A stretch of DNA of 64,000 nucleotides, from the NCBI GenBank assembly GCA_900208305.1, contig OAPG01000005.1, positions 186,001 to 250,000 on the forward strand, given 5' to 3'. The position numbers and the translations under genes are program-made. This document shows, one piece after another, positions 11,939 through 22,700 of the stretch (positions are counted from its first letter, which is position 1; each line of letters starts with the position of its first letter). The notes beneath the pieces were generated by a model, which saw nothing but the letters and a program-made list of their open reading frames with translations, had not been told where the DNA came from and searched no databases. The stretch is from Melanopsichium pennsylvanicum (taxonomy: Eukaryota; Basidiomycota; Ustilaginomycetes; Ustilaginales).

Positions 11939-14900
11939 ATGCAGGCAGCTCAATCGCAAGGTAGTCCAGCGGCAGGTCCTCGCACGCGTCCCACGCCCAT
12001 TCATGCAATGCAATCTTCCCCTTTGGCCAGGCTCAACAACTCGAATGCTAGGCTTCAAGCCCTTCCTTGTCTCCCACACGCTTCACCTTCGTCCCACCAA
12101 GCCACAAAAGTAGTTGTCAACTTTAGTGCACCTCACTTCACCACTGTATTTGGCCCTTCCGCAACATCAAGCTTTGCCGATACACAAAACCGATCTCACT
12201 CCACCCCTGCCGCCGAACGTTCAGAGCACCAACTCTTCAGCAATCGAGGCGCTGCTGGCTCCTCACTTTCTTCTTCACCTTCGGCCAAACCTGCATTGGA
12301 GAACAAAGGTTTCAACTCTATTTTTGACGAATACGTCTATCAAGAATCGCAGATCCTCGGTCGGCGCGAAGAACAGATCAGCGGATCCGATTCCCTGCCC
12401 CTTGAGTTCAACTTTCATGGAAACAGCGACGACGACGACGAGGACTTGAAAGATCTCAGCGCAATCAACTACACCAAATCCATCAGGATGAATCTCGAAG
12501 CGCTCACACGTAGCAGTGCGGACCATTATGCACACAATGCAGACGGCTATGCCGATCCCAATGTGCACTATGGAGCCAAGGCGCTTGAAGATTCACATGA
12601 GTCGGACTGGATGCAGAACTCGTACGCTCAACTCCTCACGCAGTTGTCGATTGCACAAGTAGGCGCCGAGGACGAGCGCTGTCTTGGTCACCACATCAGG
12701 TCGTATGAGCCTAGTCAGGATTACGACACTCCCAAGACTTCTTCCTCTTCCTCGAAGGACTCGCCTCCCGCCACCAGTCTCGATTCAAACAGAAGCTCCA
12801 GCGATGCACATGAATACGAGCTTAGAACTCCACCTGAGCCCAACTTTGAAGGCTTTGCGCCTACAATTGGCTCGGCTCAACTTACACCTGCTAATCGTCA
12901 GATCGTTCAAAGCTCATCGTCGTCTAATCTGCAAGCCCCGTCCTCGTCGTTTACTCCACCGTCAAACCAGGCTTCCTCAGCTCCCCAGCTCGGCTCACCC
13001 TTCCAACCATCTCAGCCTCGGCCCAACCAGTCCTTACGCAGTGACCCGCGTTCAGACCAACCCCATGAAGTATTTGGGCTATACGAGATTGGCAATAGCT
13101 CCGAGCTCGAATTTCTCAGCGACGATGTCAACGCCCAACGCCGAGCTGCGGGCAAGGGCAGGATGATGCCTTGGCACAGCGACTCTTCATCCTCTCAAAG
13201 TCAAGTTCGTCGCAGGTCATCGAACCTCGCCTTTGTCGACACCAACAGACCTTACACCCGTCTCGGTCCTCAGGCCATTGCATTCAGCGCGACCACAATG
13301 TAAGTCTCTAATCTGATCTGACCATTTCTTCACAAGTCAAGAAGATCGAGTTCGGCTACATTCGATGCGGTCTTCTAGCTCCGCTCCTGTCAAGAACAAA
13401 TTTAGAGTTTCGTTCCAACTAACATCAAATTTAAGAATATTATTTTCTTTAATTCTTTTCTCTCTTTTCCAATTTTCATCTACGCCTTAACATAGCCCCG
13501 AACTGCGCCTCACGCCATCGGACTGCGTCGACATCATTGTCCCGCGCTACCCTTCCCTTTGCGATGCGCCCCTCCGCGAATTTGGCGAGGATGGTCAGCC
13601 TCTGCCACCGACCAAAAAGCAGGAGACAAGCGACGCAGAGCGTCAAGCACGCCGTGAGGCCCTTCGCGTCAACTTTTGCGCCAAACAACGCCTCTCACTC
13701 ATCAAGGCCATGGTCGTCATGGAATCTCGTTCTGCCTCATGGAAACGCGTTGGCCCTCTCAACCCTAAGAACAACAACGTCGACATTGCTAAAGCAGACC
13801 AGCCTCAGCAAGGTGGCTCTCCACGATCTTCAGGCCAAATCCCCCGTCTTCCCCCTATGCCGAGCCCCTGGTCCATGGAGATCCGTCACGAGCAACTTGA
13901 CATCGCCCAGATCAAGGGCAAATCTAAGAAGACTTTTGAGCTGGCCTCGCTCCGCACCAACGCTCGCTGCAGCAAATGTGACGGTTCTGGCCTTGGCGCG
14001 TGCGTCACCTGCAAAGCTGAAAAAGCAGACGAGTGCTTCTGGTGTTCTGGTACGGGTCGGGAGAAGTGTCGTGCTCAAGCCTGGTGCCGTCGTTGCCAAG
14101 GTGCGGGCGTGCTCAAGTGCAACACTTGTCATGGGTCCCTCAAGTCTGATTGCCGCTCGTGCGAAGGCACCGGCATCGGCGAGTATGGCTTCTTCGTAGA
14201 CGTGACGGTGAAACGCGTCGAAATGCCCGCTGTCCCCGTCTCGACACTTCTGCCGCACTTGAATTCCGCAGTGGAGCCGAATTACGACGAAGTCAAGACA
14301 GCAGCTACGTTGGCCTTGTGGGACTCGGTGACCAAATTAATGGAGGCCAGAAGTCAGGTTGTTGCAGCCAAGGGTGGGCGTGGCAAGGCGAAGGAGATGA
14401 TACCGGTGATGGCTGCGTGCGTATGGGAAAACTCCATTTTGCATGTCGTGGCGGTGGACGTTCCCCTCGCAGCTAAATTTAAGAAAGGTTCAGTTCCTGC
14501 CTTGCGTCCCGAAGGACTGCACAGGAGGATCCCAACAAAGAGGAGGTTCTTCACCGTGCCCAACGACGCGGATCTGCGCTCAGTCGAACTTACTGAGGAC
14601 GAAGTCCGACAACTGGCCTCACCCCACGTTGTTCACCATCACACGTACCAGCGTGATAGCCCGGCGCCCTCTGCCGCTCAGTCACAGGCTTCTCTTGGCA
14701 CTCCTTACCAATCTCCCTCTGTAAACAGCTCGACTTTCGAGTTCAGCCTTAGCCCTCCACTGGCGACTCCTGAAGAAGGCGGCAGCGTCTGTGGCTATTC
14801 CACGCCTTCTAGGGTGCCCAGCCCTCGCACCGAGGCGAGGCCAGGAGCCAAGGAATTTGTTCATCGCCCATCCCCCTTGTCGCAACTTGGCGCTGTCACA

Positions 14901-15098
14901 CCTTCTCCTTCCATTTTGGGGGAGAGCAGGCAAAGTTACATCGAAGGTCAACCATACCAAGTTGCCTCATACCAGCATGAGGATGAGCAGACCACAAGCG
15001 GAAGCAAGCTGAGAAGGCCTTCTGCTGGTCATGTGTTGACCAAGAAGCTCAGTTCAAACATTCTTGGTAAATTTGGAGCAAAGAGGGGTAGCGTCTAA
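11939..15098 (+). CDS. SSUH2-like protein with DnaJ-type cysteine-rich repeats, two exons
   Basis: Exon 1 is 11939-13299 and exon 2 is 13496-15098, giving 987 residues. The ATG at 11939 is the first ATG of this frame; the frame is open further upstream but only with non-ATG codons. The 196-base intron has donor GTAAGT after a split ATC codon and acceptor CATAG. Residues 1-450 are low-complexity, rich in Ser, Pro, Gln and Asn, with an acidic DDDDED patch. Residues about 612-680 hold repeated CxxC(x)GxG motifs (CSKCDGSG, CFWCSGTG, CRRCQGAG, CNTCHGS, CRSCEGTG), the zinc-binding pattern of the DnaJ cysteine-rich domain and of SSUH2 proteins. A conserved region follows and the tail is again Ser/Pro-rich. 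No J domain is present, so it is not a true Hsp40. SSUH2-family molecular function is poorly defined; a role in protein binding is only inferred. Confidence 0.82.
13300..13495 (+). other. Intron of the SSUH2-like gene
   Basis: Donor GTAAGT and acceptor ACATAG flank 196 bases that are T-rich near the 3' end. Removing them joins the Ser-rich N-terminal frame to the cysteine-rich domain frame in phase (a split ATC Ile codon, then CCC GAA CTG). Confidence 0.8.
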
Positions 15099-15249
15099 AG
15101 TTATCTGATCACTCCTTTCAAGTTTACATTCATTCATTTGTTAATATTACCCGAAGTTTTGTAGATCCACTCCCTTTGTTCATTTCGCATCTTTGTCAGC
15201 TAGTAACGTAAGGTTCCAAGTATCTCTCATTGTTTTTTTTCACGTTCGT

Positions 15250-15774
15250 TGACAGTAGGCTTGACAAGTTTGCTGCTGAAACCAGCATCGCTTCCCCCCA
15301 TCAGGCACCATGAAGTTGATCTTGGTCTCATCAGACCAGATAAACCTTTTCCAGTCTTCTACTGTCTAATTCCTGTGCTTGAGAGAAAAATTTCATACGA
15401 TCTTTGAGGTGTTGCTTCTCGAGAAAAGGTCGTGGTTGCTTTCTGCGCGATTTGAACTGAATGAATTGGAGCGCCTTCCTTACTGTTTTTGGGCAAGCAT
15501 TGACGTTGAAGGTTTCCTTCAATGCTTGGCAAGCTCCCTTAACGGTTTCATTGCAATTGAGCTCAAATTGCAGGTCCAGGAAGCGAAGATGATGGGGCTG
15601 TAATTTTTTTTGCCGACCCCCTTTTGACTTTGGGATGTCTACAGGTGCGCTTTTGCTTATGCGCTGCACAGTAGACTTGCTAATACCAACAAGTCTAGCT
15701 TGTGAGCGGATTGTCTGCCCTTTTTGAAGGTGATGCAGCACTGTGCGGCACTTCTCTGGACTAGTTTTGGTCAT
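15250..15774 (-). mobile_element. Tc1/mariner-type transposase remnant, frameshifted and truncated
   Basis: The minus-strand frame from the ATG at 15774 encodes an N-terminal helix-turn-helix region typical of Tc1/Tc3 transposases (SKSTVQRISK). It runs to a stop at 15331 after 147 codons. A one-base frame change near 15365 would restore the expected catalytic-domain opening (TVEDWKRFIWSDETKINF, containing the first catalytic Asp). The similarity fades about 30 codons later at an A-run near 15240. The second and third catalytic acids of the DDE/D triad are absent, so the copy cannot be active. I could not find terminal inverted repeats or a clear TA target duplication. It lies immediately beside another decayed frame on the opposite strand. 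Confidence 0.8.
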
Positions 15775-15849
15775 GGTAACAACGGATCAATGAACCAGCA
15801 CAAGAAGAGTAGAACGGATGCACGGTCTTGGGCGAGGTCATGGGCATCG

Positions 15850-16920
15850 GAAGAAAGGTATCATTCCTTTGATGCCTCATGCATCATGAGATTCAAAGAG
15901 ATAACATGCCCAATCTACATTGGGTGGTCAGAGAGGCTTTCTTTTGAAGCAACGATGCAAGCGCTTTTCATCAAGAGTTGGCCCAAGGGGTTTTATACAC
16001 CGACTTTTGCGCGTGGGATACAAAACTGACTCCTTTCTGCATAGAACGCCCTAGTGAAAAAGCAAAGATAGCACATGATCGCATGTTCAACTTGGTCCTT
16101 GAACAATGTCACAAAAGTCTTTCCGAATGCTCACTAAAAATGGAAGAAACAGCTGATCGAGCTCGAAAGCAAGCACAGTTAATCTCAACGATAATCCTGC
16201 GCAATGCTTGGTTGGCAAGTACTCAAAACCCCCTAGCTGCCGCTTGGATCTTATGCCTCCTCGCACTACAATCACAAAACATGATCAAGGTCAGACAAGA
16301 GCTCAAGAATTTCAAGCAAGATGTTGGGATGCAAAACGTGGAAGAAATCTCAAGCAATTTCGACATGATGAAACAAAAAGCACTTGCCCACCTTGAATCA
16401 CCTCATAAACAAGTTGTGAAGGGTGTACAGTGCTCAAGCCGTGCCCGGAATCTGTTTGAAGGATAGGGTAGTCTGCCAAATCGGACCCAACATCACAATT
16501 CACCAAGTGCAGTTCAAAGAAAGAGAGATTCTGCAGATCATGTTATTAAACGTGCACAGTGCGGGCTTAAATCCATCCTGGTGGCCCGAGAAGCAGGGAA
16601 AGGGAACACTTTACCAAGGAACGCTCGAGAAGTTTGACGAAACACGCTTCGAACCAGGCGGCAAGCCAACTGGGACCGCAAAAGTGGAAGACAAGGGCGA
16701 GACAGTCAAGACCTGAACTCGTTTTGGTTTTGAAGCCAGAGTCCGCCTAGGGGAGGTATTGGGCAACGCAACGGCCGAAATCAAGGCATTTGTACTCCTC
16801 TTTCTGGACAGATTCAATATCGATCATGCTGGAGAAATGCTGAAGCCTGAATCAATACGACGGTCAGGTGTGTTGCACAGTGAGGAGCCAATGTCTGCAA
16901 TTCTCTCTGCTCAGCCCTGA
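15850..16920 (+). pseudogene. Decayed open frame of unknown origin
   Basis: Three overlapping plus-strand frames follow each other: one ending at 16029, one at 15978-16466, and one at 16423-16716 that after a single in-frame stop stays open to about 16920. Together they look like one former coding sequence of roughly 350 codons broken by two frameshifts and a stop. The residue content is protein-like (alpha-helical, mixed charge, few low-complexity runs), unlike nearby noncoding DNA. I recognise no domain. A transposon passenger, a decayed host gene or an endogenised viral gene are all possible. The adjacent Tc1 remnant points to an insertion-prone site. Confidence 0.45.
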
Positions 16921-17050
16921 CCTTTCTTCTTGTTCTTGGAATCACATCTTCACAAACGTGCGCACTTTTCCTCTCTCTTTCTCTTTGAATTCGTACAGTG
17001 CCATGCGATGATGTATCATTAAAACAAGTTTACAAAATAAAATCAGTCGC

Positions 17051-19276
17051 TTACTCACCCTTGTTCTCCCCAGAACCACCTTCCTCAGCAGCCTTGAGCC
17101 GCATCCTCTCCTTCTTACCCAGCCTCTTCTTTTGCGTCTTATCGTTCCCATCCTTATCCTTGCTCGTGTTTCCATACACTTCCTTCCTGAACTGACCAAG
17201 CTTCTTACCCAGATCCATGGGTCGGTTCTTACCCCTCCTGTACGGTTGAAGGTTCTTGAGACCCACCACATTGTTGAGCTGCTCGTCATCGGCGAGGAGA
17301 ATATCGACAGCAGACATTCCGTAGTCAGCCGGAGCGACTTGAGTGTACTTGAAACGCGTGGGCAAGTCGCCAATCGTGTCTTCGTAATCGAGGTTGTAGT
17401 AATCGTCGATCATAGATTTCGCTGCCGCCTTCTTGTCCTCAGCGGTCACGGGGGCCGATGGGGCCGCGTCAGCATCCATGGCAGATTCGTCTACTCCATC
17501 AGCACCTTCAGCATCAAAATCAGAGTCATCATCGGCATTGCCATTGGGATTAGATTTGGATAGGGCGGCCTTGAGCTTCTTCTTGAGCTTCTTTCGGTCC
17601 TTCTTGCTGAGCTTCTTATCGGCAAGACGCGCACGGAGAGCAGCTTCCTTGCTTCCGCCGGCGATGTCGTCCGTGGGCGCTGAATTGTCATCGATAAAGT
17701 CGGCATCCATCTCAATGCGGTCCTCGTCATCATCATGGTTTTGCTTTGCCTTCTTGGCCTTCTTGGAAGGCCCAGCGGTGCTCGCTTCGTGTTCGGCAAT
17801 GATGTCGTCGATATCAATATCGTCATCCCAGCTAGGCTTCTCCATGCCGTCGTCTTCTTCGCCGTAATAATTGTCACCAAAAGCCTTTTGCATCGCCTTG
17901 TCGTGCGCGTCCGGGTCGAACTCGCCCTCCAAATCAAGACCGTCAAGATCCACCGTACTCGATCCAGTGACTTCCTTGAGCTTCTTCAACTTGTCAACAA
18001 TCTCCTGACGCTTGAGATTCTTCAACCTTGACAGTTCTTGCATCTTAAGCCTCTTCTCCTCTTCTTTCCTTGTCGCTCGCTCTTCTCTCTTTCGCTTACG
18101 CGTGTTGTCCTCGCGACGAGCGCTGTCTTTGGGTGTACGAGAGTACGTAGGAATGGCAAAGGCTTCTGCACCTTGTTCGAAGCGGAAGTTGTAAGCAGTC
18201 TCGAAGGCGTCCGCCATGGAATCAAAAGACGCTTCGGATTCGAGCTCTGCTGCTTCGGCTTCCCAATTCCTACCGTAGGCTTGGCCTTCTTGCTTCTCCT
18301 CTCCTTCGTTGCCTGCATCTTGTCCAGCCTCGGCGGCATCTTTTGCTTTCAACACGGCCTTAGTCAGCTTAGGCTTCATCGGGCGACTTTCCTCCGCAGA
18401 CTTATCAATCCAGCCACGGTTAAGGATGTAGTTCATCAAGAAATCCTCGTTCTTGGCCTCCTCCTCTTTGGAAGTCTTCAAAACAGAGACTGTGGATATC
18501 GAGGCGGCGTTGCGTCGGATAGCGGCTCGGATGACTTCTTCATCTGCGTCAGGTCCAAGCGATGCGATGACTGCGTCTCTGTACGATGAGCTTTCGCCAT
18601 TGATAGCCTCGGAGCGTTTGACAAAGAGGTCGTCTGCATCGTCAACGGTTGAGTGAAAAGCTTGAGAAACCTTTTTCCTCAATTCTTCCTGCTCTTGAGC
18701 GAAAGGCATCGTTTCTTCTTGGTCATGATGGAAAATACCCTTGACACGATCGCTAATGGTGGCATCAGCGAGTGCTTCTGCTGGATTCTCCGAGGTCTGT
18801 ATGAGCTCCTGGACACGTTGACGCTGGTAATCCTGAAGGGTGACCTTTTTCTCCTTTTTTGTGGTTCCACTCTTTTTTGGCCCAGTTGAGAAGGCACCTG
18901 AGAGCTTGGCTGCGCGCTCAGCAGCCTGTGCCTCTTGCTCAAAGATATCAGTATTCGAATCGTATAAGGCTACGTCCTTGTTGCTGATCCTCTGCAGGGT
19001 TCTGAAGATAGCTGCATCGACGTTTGCATTGATCTGGTTACCGTCTTCGTCTTCCGTCACATCAGATTCACTATCAGTTTCTGAGCCAGAATCCGAGTTG
19101 AGGGCATCTTTGCCGTATTTCGCTTCAAGGGCATGAATCTCTGCGCGCTGCTTGTTATGAAGGTATCTCTCGGCAAAATCCTTGTTGATTGTAAAGTGAT
19201 TCAGAGACTCTTCAGGTCTTGTGCGGATGTCGAGTTTAGCCGACGAAGGCGAAGGGGCATCGTTAAAGAGATCCAT
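17051..19276 (-). CDS. KRI1: Kri1-like ribosome biogenesis protein
   Basis: Kri1 is a nucleolar factor needed for 40S subunit assembly, working with Krr1. The protein has 741 residues from the ATG at 19276; upstream codons in the same frame lack an ATG. The N-terminus carries the conserved block FAERYLHNKQRAEIHALEAKYG (about residues 34-55). The middle is highly charged, with long Lys/Glu/Asp stretches and likely coiled coil. The C-terminal Kri1 domain is clear: DYEDTIGDLPTRFKYTQV followed by YGMSAVDILLADD and LKNLQPYRRGKNR. It is intronless. It diverges from the mitochondrial Obg GTPase gene across a 461-base shared upstream region. Confidence 0.93.
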   Translation of the reverse strand: MDLFNDAPSPSSAKLDIRTRPEESLNHFTINKDFAERYLHNKQRAEIHALEAKYGKDALNSDSGSETDSESDVTEDEDGNQINANVDAAIFRTLQRISNKDVALYDSNTDIFEQEAQAAERAAKLSGAFSTGPKKSGTTKKEKKVTLQDYQRQRVQELIQTSENPAEALADATISDRVKGIFHHDQEETMPFAQEQEELRKKVSQAFHSTVDDADDLFVKRSEAINGESSSYRDAVIASLGPDADEEVIRAAIRRNAASISTVSVLKTSKEEEAKNEDFLMNYILNRGWIDKSAEESRPMKPKLTKAVLKAKDAAEAGQDAGNEGEEKQEGQAYGRNWEAEAAELESEASFDSMADAFETAYNFRFEQGAEAFAIPTYSRTPKDSARREDNTRKRKREERATRKEEEKRLKMQELSRLKNLKRQEIVDKLKKLKEVTGSSTVDLDGLDLEGEFDPDAHDKAMQKAFGDNYYGEEDDGMEKPSWDDDIDIDDIIAEHEASTAGPSKKAKKAKQNHDDDEDRIEMDADFIDDNSAPTDDIAGGSKEAALRARLADKKLSKKDRKKLKKKLKAALSKSNPNGNADDDSDFDAEGADGVDESAMDADAAPSAPVTAEDKKAAAKSMIDDYYNLDYEDTIGDLPTRFKYTQVAPADYGMSAVDILLADDEQLNNVVGLKNLQPYRRGKNRPMDLGKKLGQFRKEVYGNTSKDKDGNDKTQKKRLGKKERMRLKAAEEGGSGENKGE

Positions 19277-19737
19277 AGTGAGTGAAGCGGCACGTGCCCG
19301 TTTCAAGATACTAAAATGTATATAGGGTGAGCGTTGTTATTCAATACGTAATGTGCCTTTTCAAAATGTATGTGATACTGTGAGATGTTGATCAGATTTT
19401 GGACAGATGTAAGATGCTGAGATAGAAGACTGATGTGGTATAAAAAAAGGCATGTTCAGCAAAGGCACAAATTATTAATTGATGGGACAAAGGAAACTTT
19501 TTTGAACTTTTTCCGAAGGTTTTCGGAAGTCGGACATGAAAGCCAAGAAGAAGCACCGAAGCACCGAAGCAGCCAAGATTAATTGGCCTCGCTTCTTCAA
19601 ATTCTTCAGTCTCGAAAACCGTGTCATACCTGCTCTGGGGTTGTGGAGCTTGTTGGACTAAACCAAAGAGTCTACTCATCATCCATTCTTTAATCACACC
19701 ACTCTTCTTCGCACTTGCAGATCCAAACTTGTTTACC
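19277..19737. promoter_or_regulatory. Shared divergent promoter region of KRI1 and the Obg GTPase
   Basis: Only 461 bases separate two ATGs that point away from each other, so both promoters must lie here. The stretch is AT-rich in the middle and contains a short direct repeat of AGCACCGA at about 19553-19568. No canonical TATA box at a sensible distance is evident for either gene. Confidence 0.6.
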
Positions 19738-22700
19738 ATGACAGCAAAGCCCACTTTGCTTAGGTTGCAGCCTTGGCTCTCAGTCCAGCATGGCGCATTC
19801 TTCCCTCTTCGACCTCTTCGGCAATTTGCAACCTCTGCACACAATCGAGACGAAGGAAGCTACAAGTTTGACGAGGATCTAGCACCACCACCACCACATG
19901 CGCACGCTCCATCATCTTCATCGATAATACCAGCGCTTTCGACTCGGTCAGCTGAGTCGCACATGCAGTCGGCGTCGGACTCTACGCTTTCTCGGACTGT
20001 CTTTGTTCGCACCAAGGATGGCAAACACCTCATCTCGGTTGTTCATACGCTCTCCCTACTCTCCCAACTCGCTTCTAAATTTGGCCCCATTCAGCAATTC
20101 CACTTTCCTCGAGAATCCTCCTCTCAGCGCCTCTTGGGCTACGGCAGTGTAACTTTCTTCGACAAGGAATCGCTCCAAAAAGCGCTCGATAACGATGGCA
20201 TCCACTCAGTCGTCCTGCCACCTATCGTCCCGTCTCGAGCTCCTCGCTCATACCTCACGGACAAGGAGCATGCTCGCCTCGTAGGTATGGGCTCGCTCAT
20301 GTCGTGCAACCCACCTAGCGAGCATGCGTCAGCCTCCCAAACCTACCTATCCTCTCGTTCTTTGCAGAACCCCGCAGCTATGCGGCCAGGGTGGAACGAC
20401 GTCGCTCCCTTGTGCAACATGGAAGCCGCTACTCTGACAAGGTACTTTGTCGACGAATCCAAGGCTCATACTGATACTCCGGACGATGCTGTCATCCAGC
20501 ACAACTCCGAATTTTACCTCTCAACATCACCAGTGCCCATAGACATCAAGATAGAGCGCAGGATCACACCTCTCACCTCTCGCCCCAATGCAAAAGCTCA
20601 AGCGAGGCTGAGTGGCCACTCGAGCAGTATAAATTTGCATCGCAACGTTCGTGCTGCTTTGCAGCAATTTGGAGGCTTCAGCAACGTGATCAAAGAAAAA
20701 GAGCTGCTCTCCAAACCTCTTACCTACGCTCCCAGCGGAACAGATGACATGCCTCGTTCAGCCTTCAATCGACGCCACACTTCTAGTCCTGTCAGATCCA
20801 GGCAGTCAAACAAGCCCGGCCCAGCGCCCTGGCAAAGCAACCGCACAAATTCTTCCCGAAGATCGTTCTCTACCTCTGCCATCAACCCCACTGTCGAAGG
20901 CACAAAGGCAAAGCGCAAGGCAGAATGGCAGCGAAATCGACACTCTAACTTTGTCGATCAGCTCTACCTTCGTCTGACTGGCGGGAAAGGTGGGGATGGC
21001 TGCGTATCCTTCCATCGCGAGAAGTTTGTTCAATTTGGTCCACCTTCAGGTGGTAATGGCGGGGCTGGAGGTTCAATTTACATTCGCGCAGTCGAGGGTC
21101 CAACTACGCTTGCTAGGATCTCGAGACGCTTTCGTGGCGCAGATGGGCCACATGGCCAGGGAAGTTTTCTACATGGGAAAAAGGCTGAAGACAAGTACAT
21201 CGAGCTGCCAGTTGGCACTGTCGTGACTGCTACACGCAGACTTAGGATTCCCGAAGAGGAGGAGGCGGAAGAGTATTTCACAGACTTGTTGAAAAGGGCA
21301 GCCAAGGCCAAGTGGGACCCCACAGGAGTGGTCGCAAAGGAAGATGCTGTATTTGCAGCCGAGGAGGTGGAGAGGAAGCGACTGGCTCGCTTGAAACCTT
21401 CACACGAGATTGAACATGAGCATGAGGCCGAGTCAGATGCAGCAAAGGAGGAGGCAGCCGAGTTACCGAAGGCAAACAAGGAGAAGAAAATCGAGCAGGA
21501 AGAAGAGGAAATCGACGGAGAAGACTTTCTGGAGCCCGATGTCGCCCGACAACTTCAAGCGCTCCGCGAACGTGTTTGGCGTCACTATCCCCGAGCAGAG
21601 GAAACCAACTACCGCCGCAATGAATTCCGTGCTGCTGAGATGCGCCTTGCTCTCGATCGTCGTCGTCGTCGCCGATACATTGCCCAGTCGCAGGCAGCCG
21701 CCAATGCCGCTTCCAGCCTGACTCACATGTCCTCCACATCATCCTCCACTGATCAGTCTTCTGCCGCTTCTGTTACGCCGTATGAAGACGCCCAAGCACC
21801 TCCCACAGAGGAGTTGTGGCGAATCGACCTAGACGAGCCCACTTCGGCCGACTCTCCCGGCATCCTCCTCGCCTCGGGCGGTCGCGGTGGTCTTGGAAAC
21901 CCGACATTCTTATCCTCTTCGAACCGCTCGCCGAAATTTGCCACTCGCGGCGAGTGGGGCGAGAGCTTGGAAGTCATGCTGGAACTGAAACGGCCATCCG
22001 ATATTGGCCTGGTCGGCTTGCCAAATGCGGGAAAGTCGACCATCCTTCGCTCGATCTCCGCGTCAAAGGCACAAGTTGGACATTGGCGATTCACGACTCT
22101 TTCTCCCAATCTTGGCGTCGTACGCCTCGGCTCGGATGGATTCGTCATTGGGGTTGACAGTACAGAAGTGCAAGAAGGCTATGGAGACGATCGGGAAGCT
22201 CAGTATACCAGTTGTCAATCTCATAATGCTGAGAACACCTCGGGTACCGAAGAAGAGGAATTCAGGCTGGTCCTCTCAGACATCCCAGGCCTTATCGATG
22301 GAGCAGCAGACAATCGGGGTCTTGGACATACTTTCCTTCGTCACATCGAAAGGTGCTCCATCCTCGCATACGTTCTCGATCTCACCGAGCCTGAGCCTTG
22401 GAAAGACCTCAAGATCCTCCATGACGAGCTCGGTTCGTACCGAGAAGACTTGCCTACCAAGGCAAAGTTGGTCATCGTCAATAAGGCAGACATGTTTGGG
22501 ACTGAGAATGAGGTCGAAGAAGCCAAGGCAAAGTTGGAAAAGGTCAAGAAGCAGAGTGTGGAGATTTGGGAAGATCACAGGGCGCTTGGGAAGCAGACAG
22601 ACGTCATGAAGATGATTACGGTGTCAGCTAAGAAGAAGCAGGGGACGCAGGGGTTGGCCAAGACTTTGTTCGAGCTGTTGAGAGCTGAGAGGGAAGCAGA

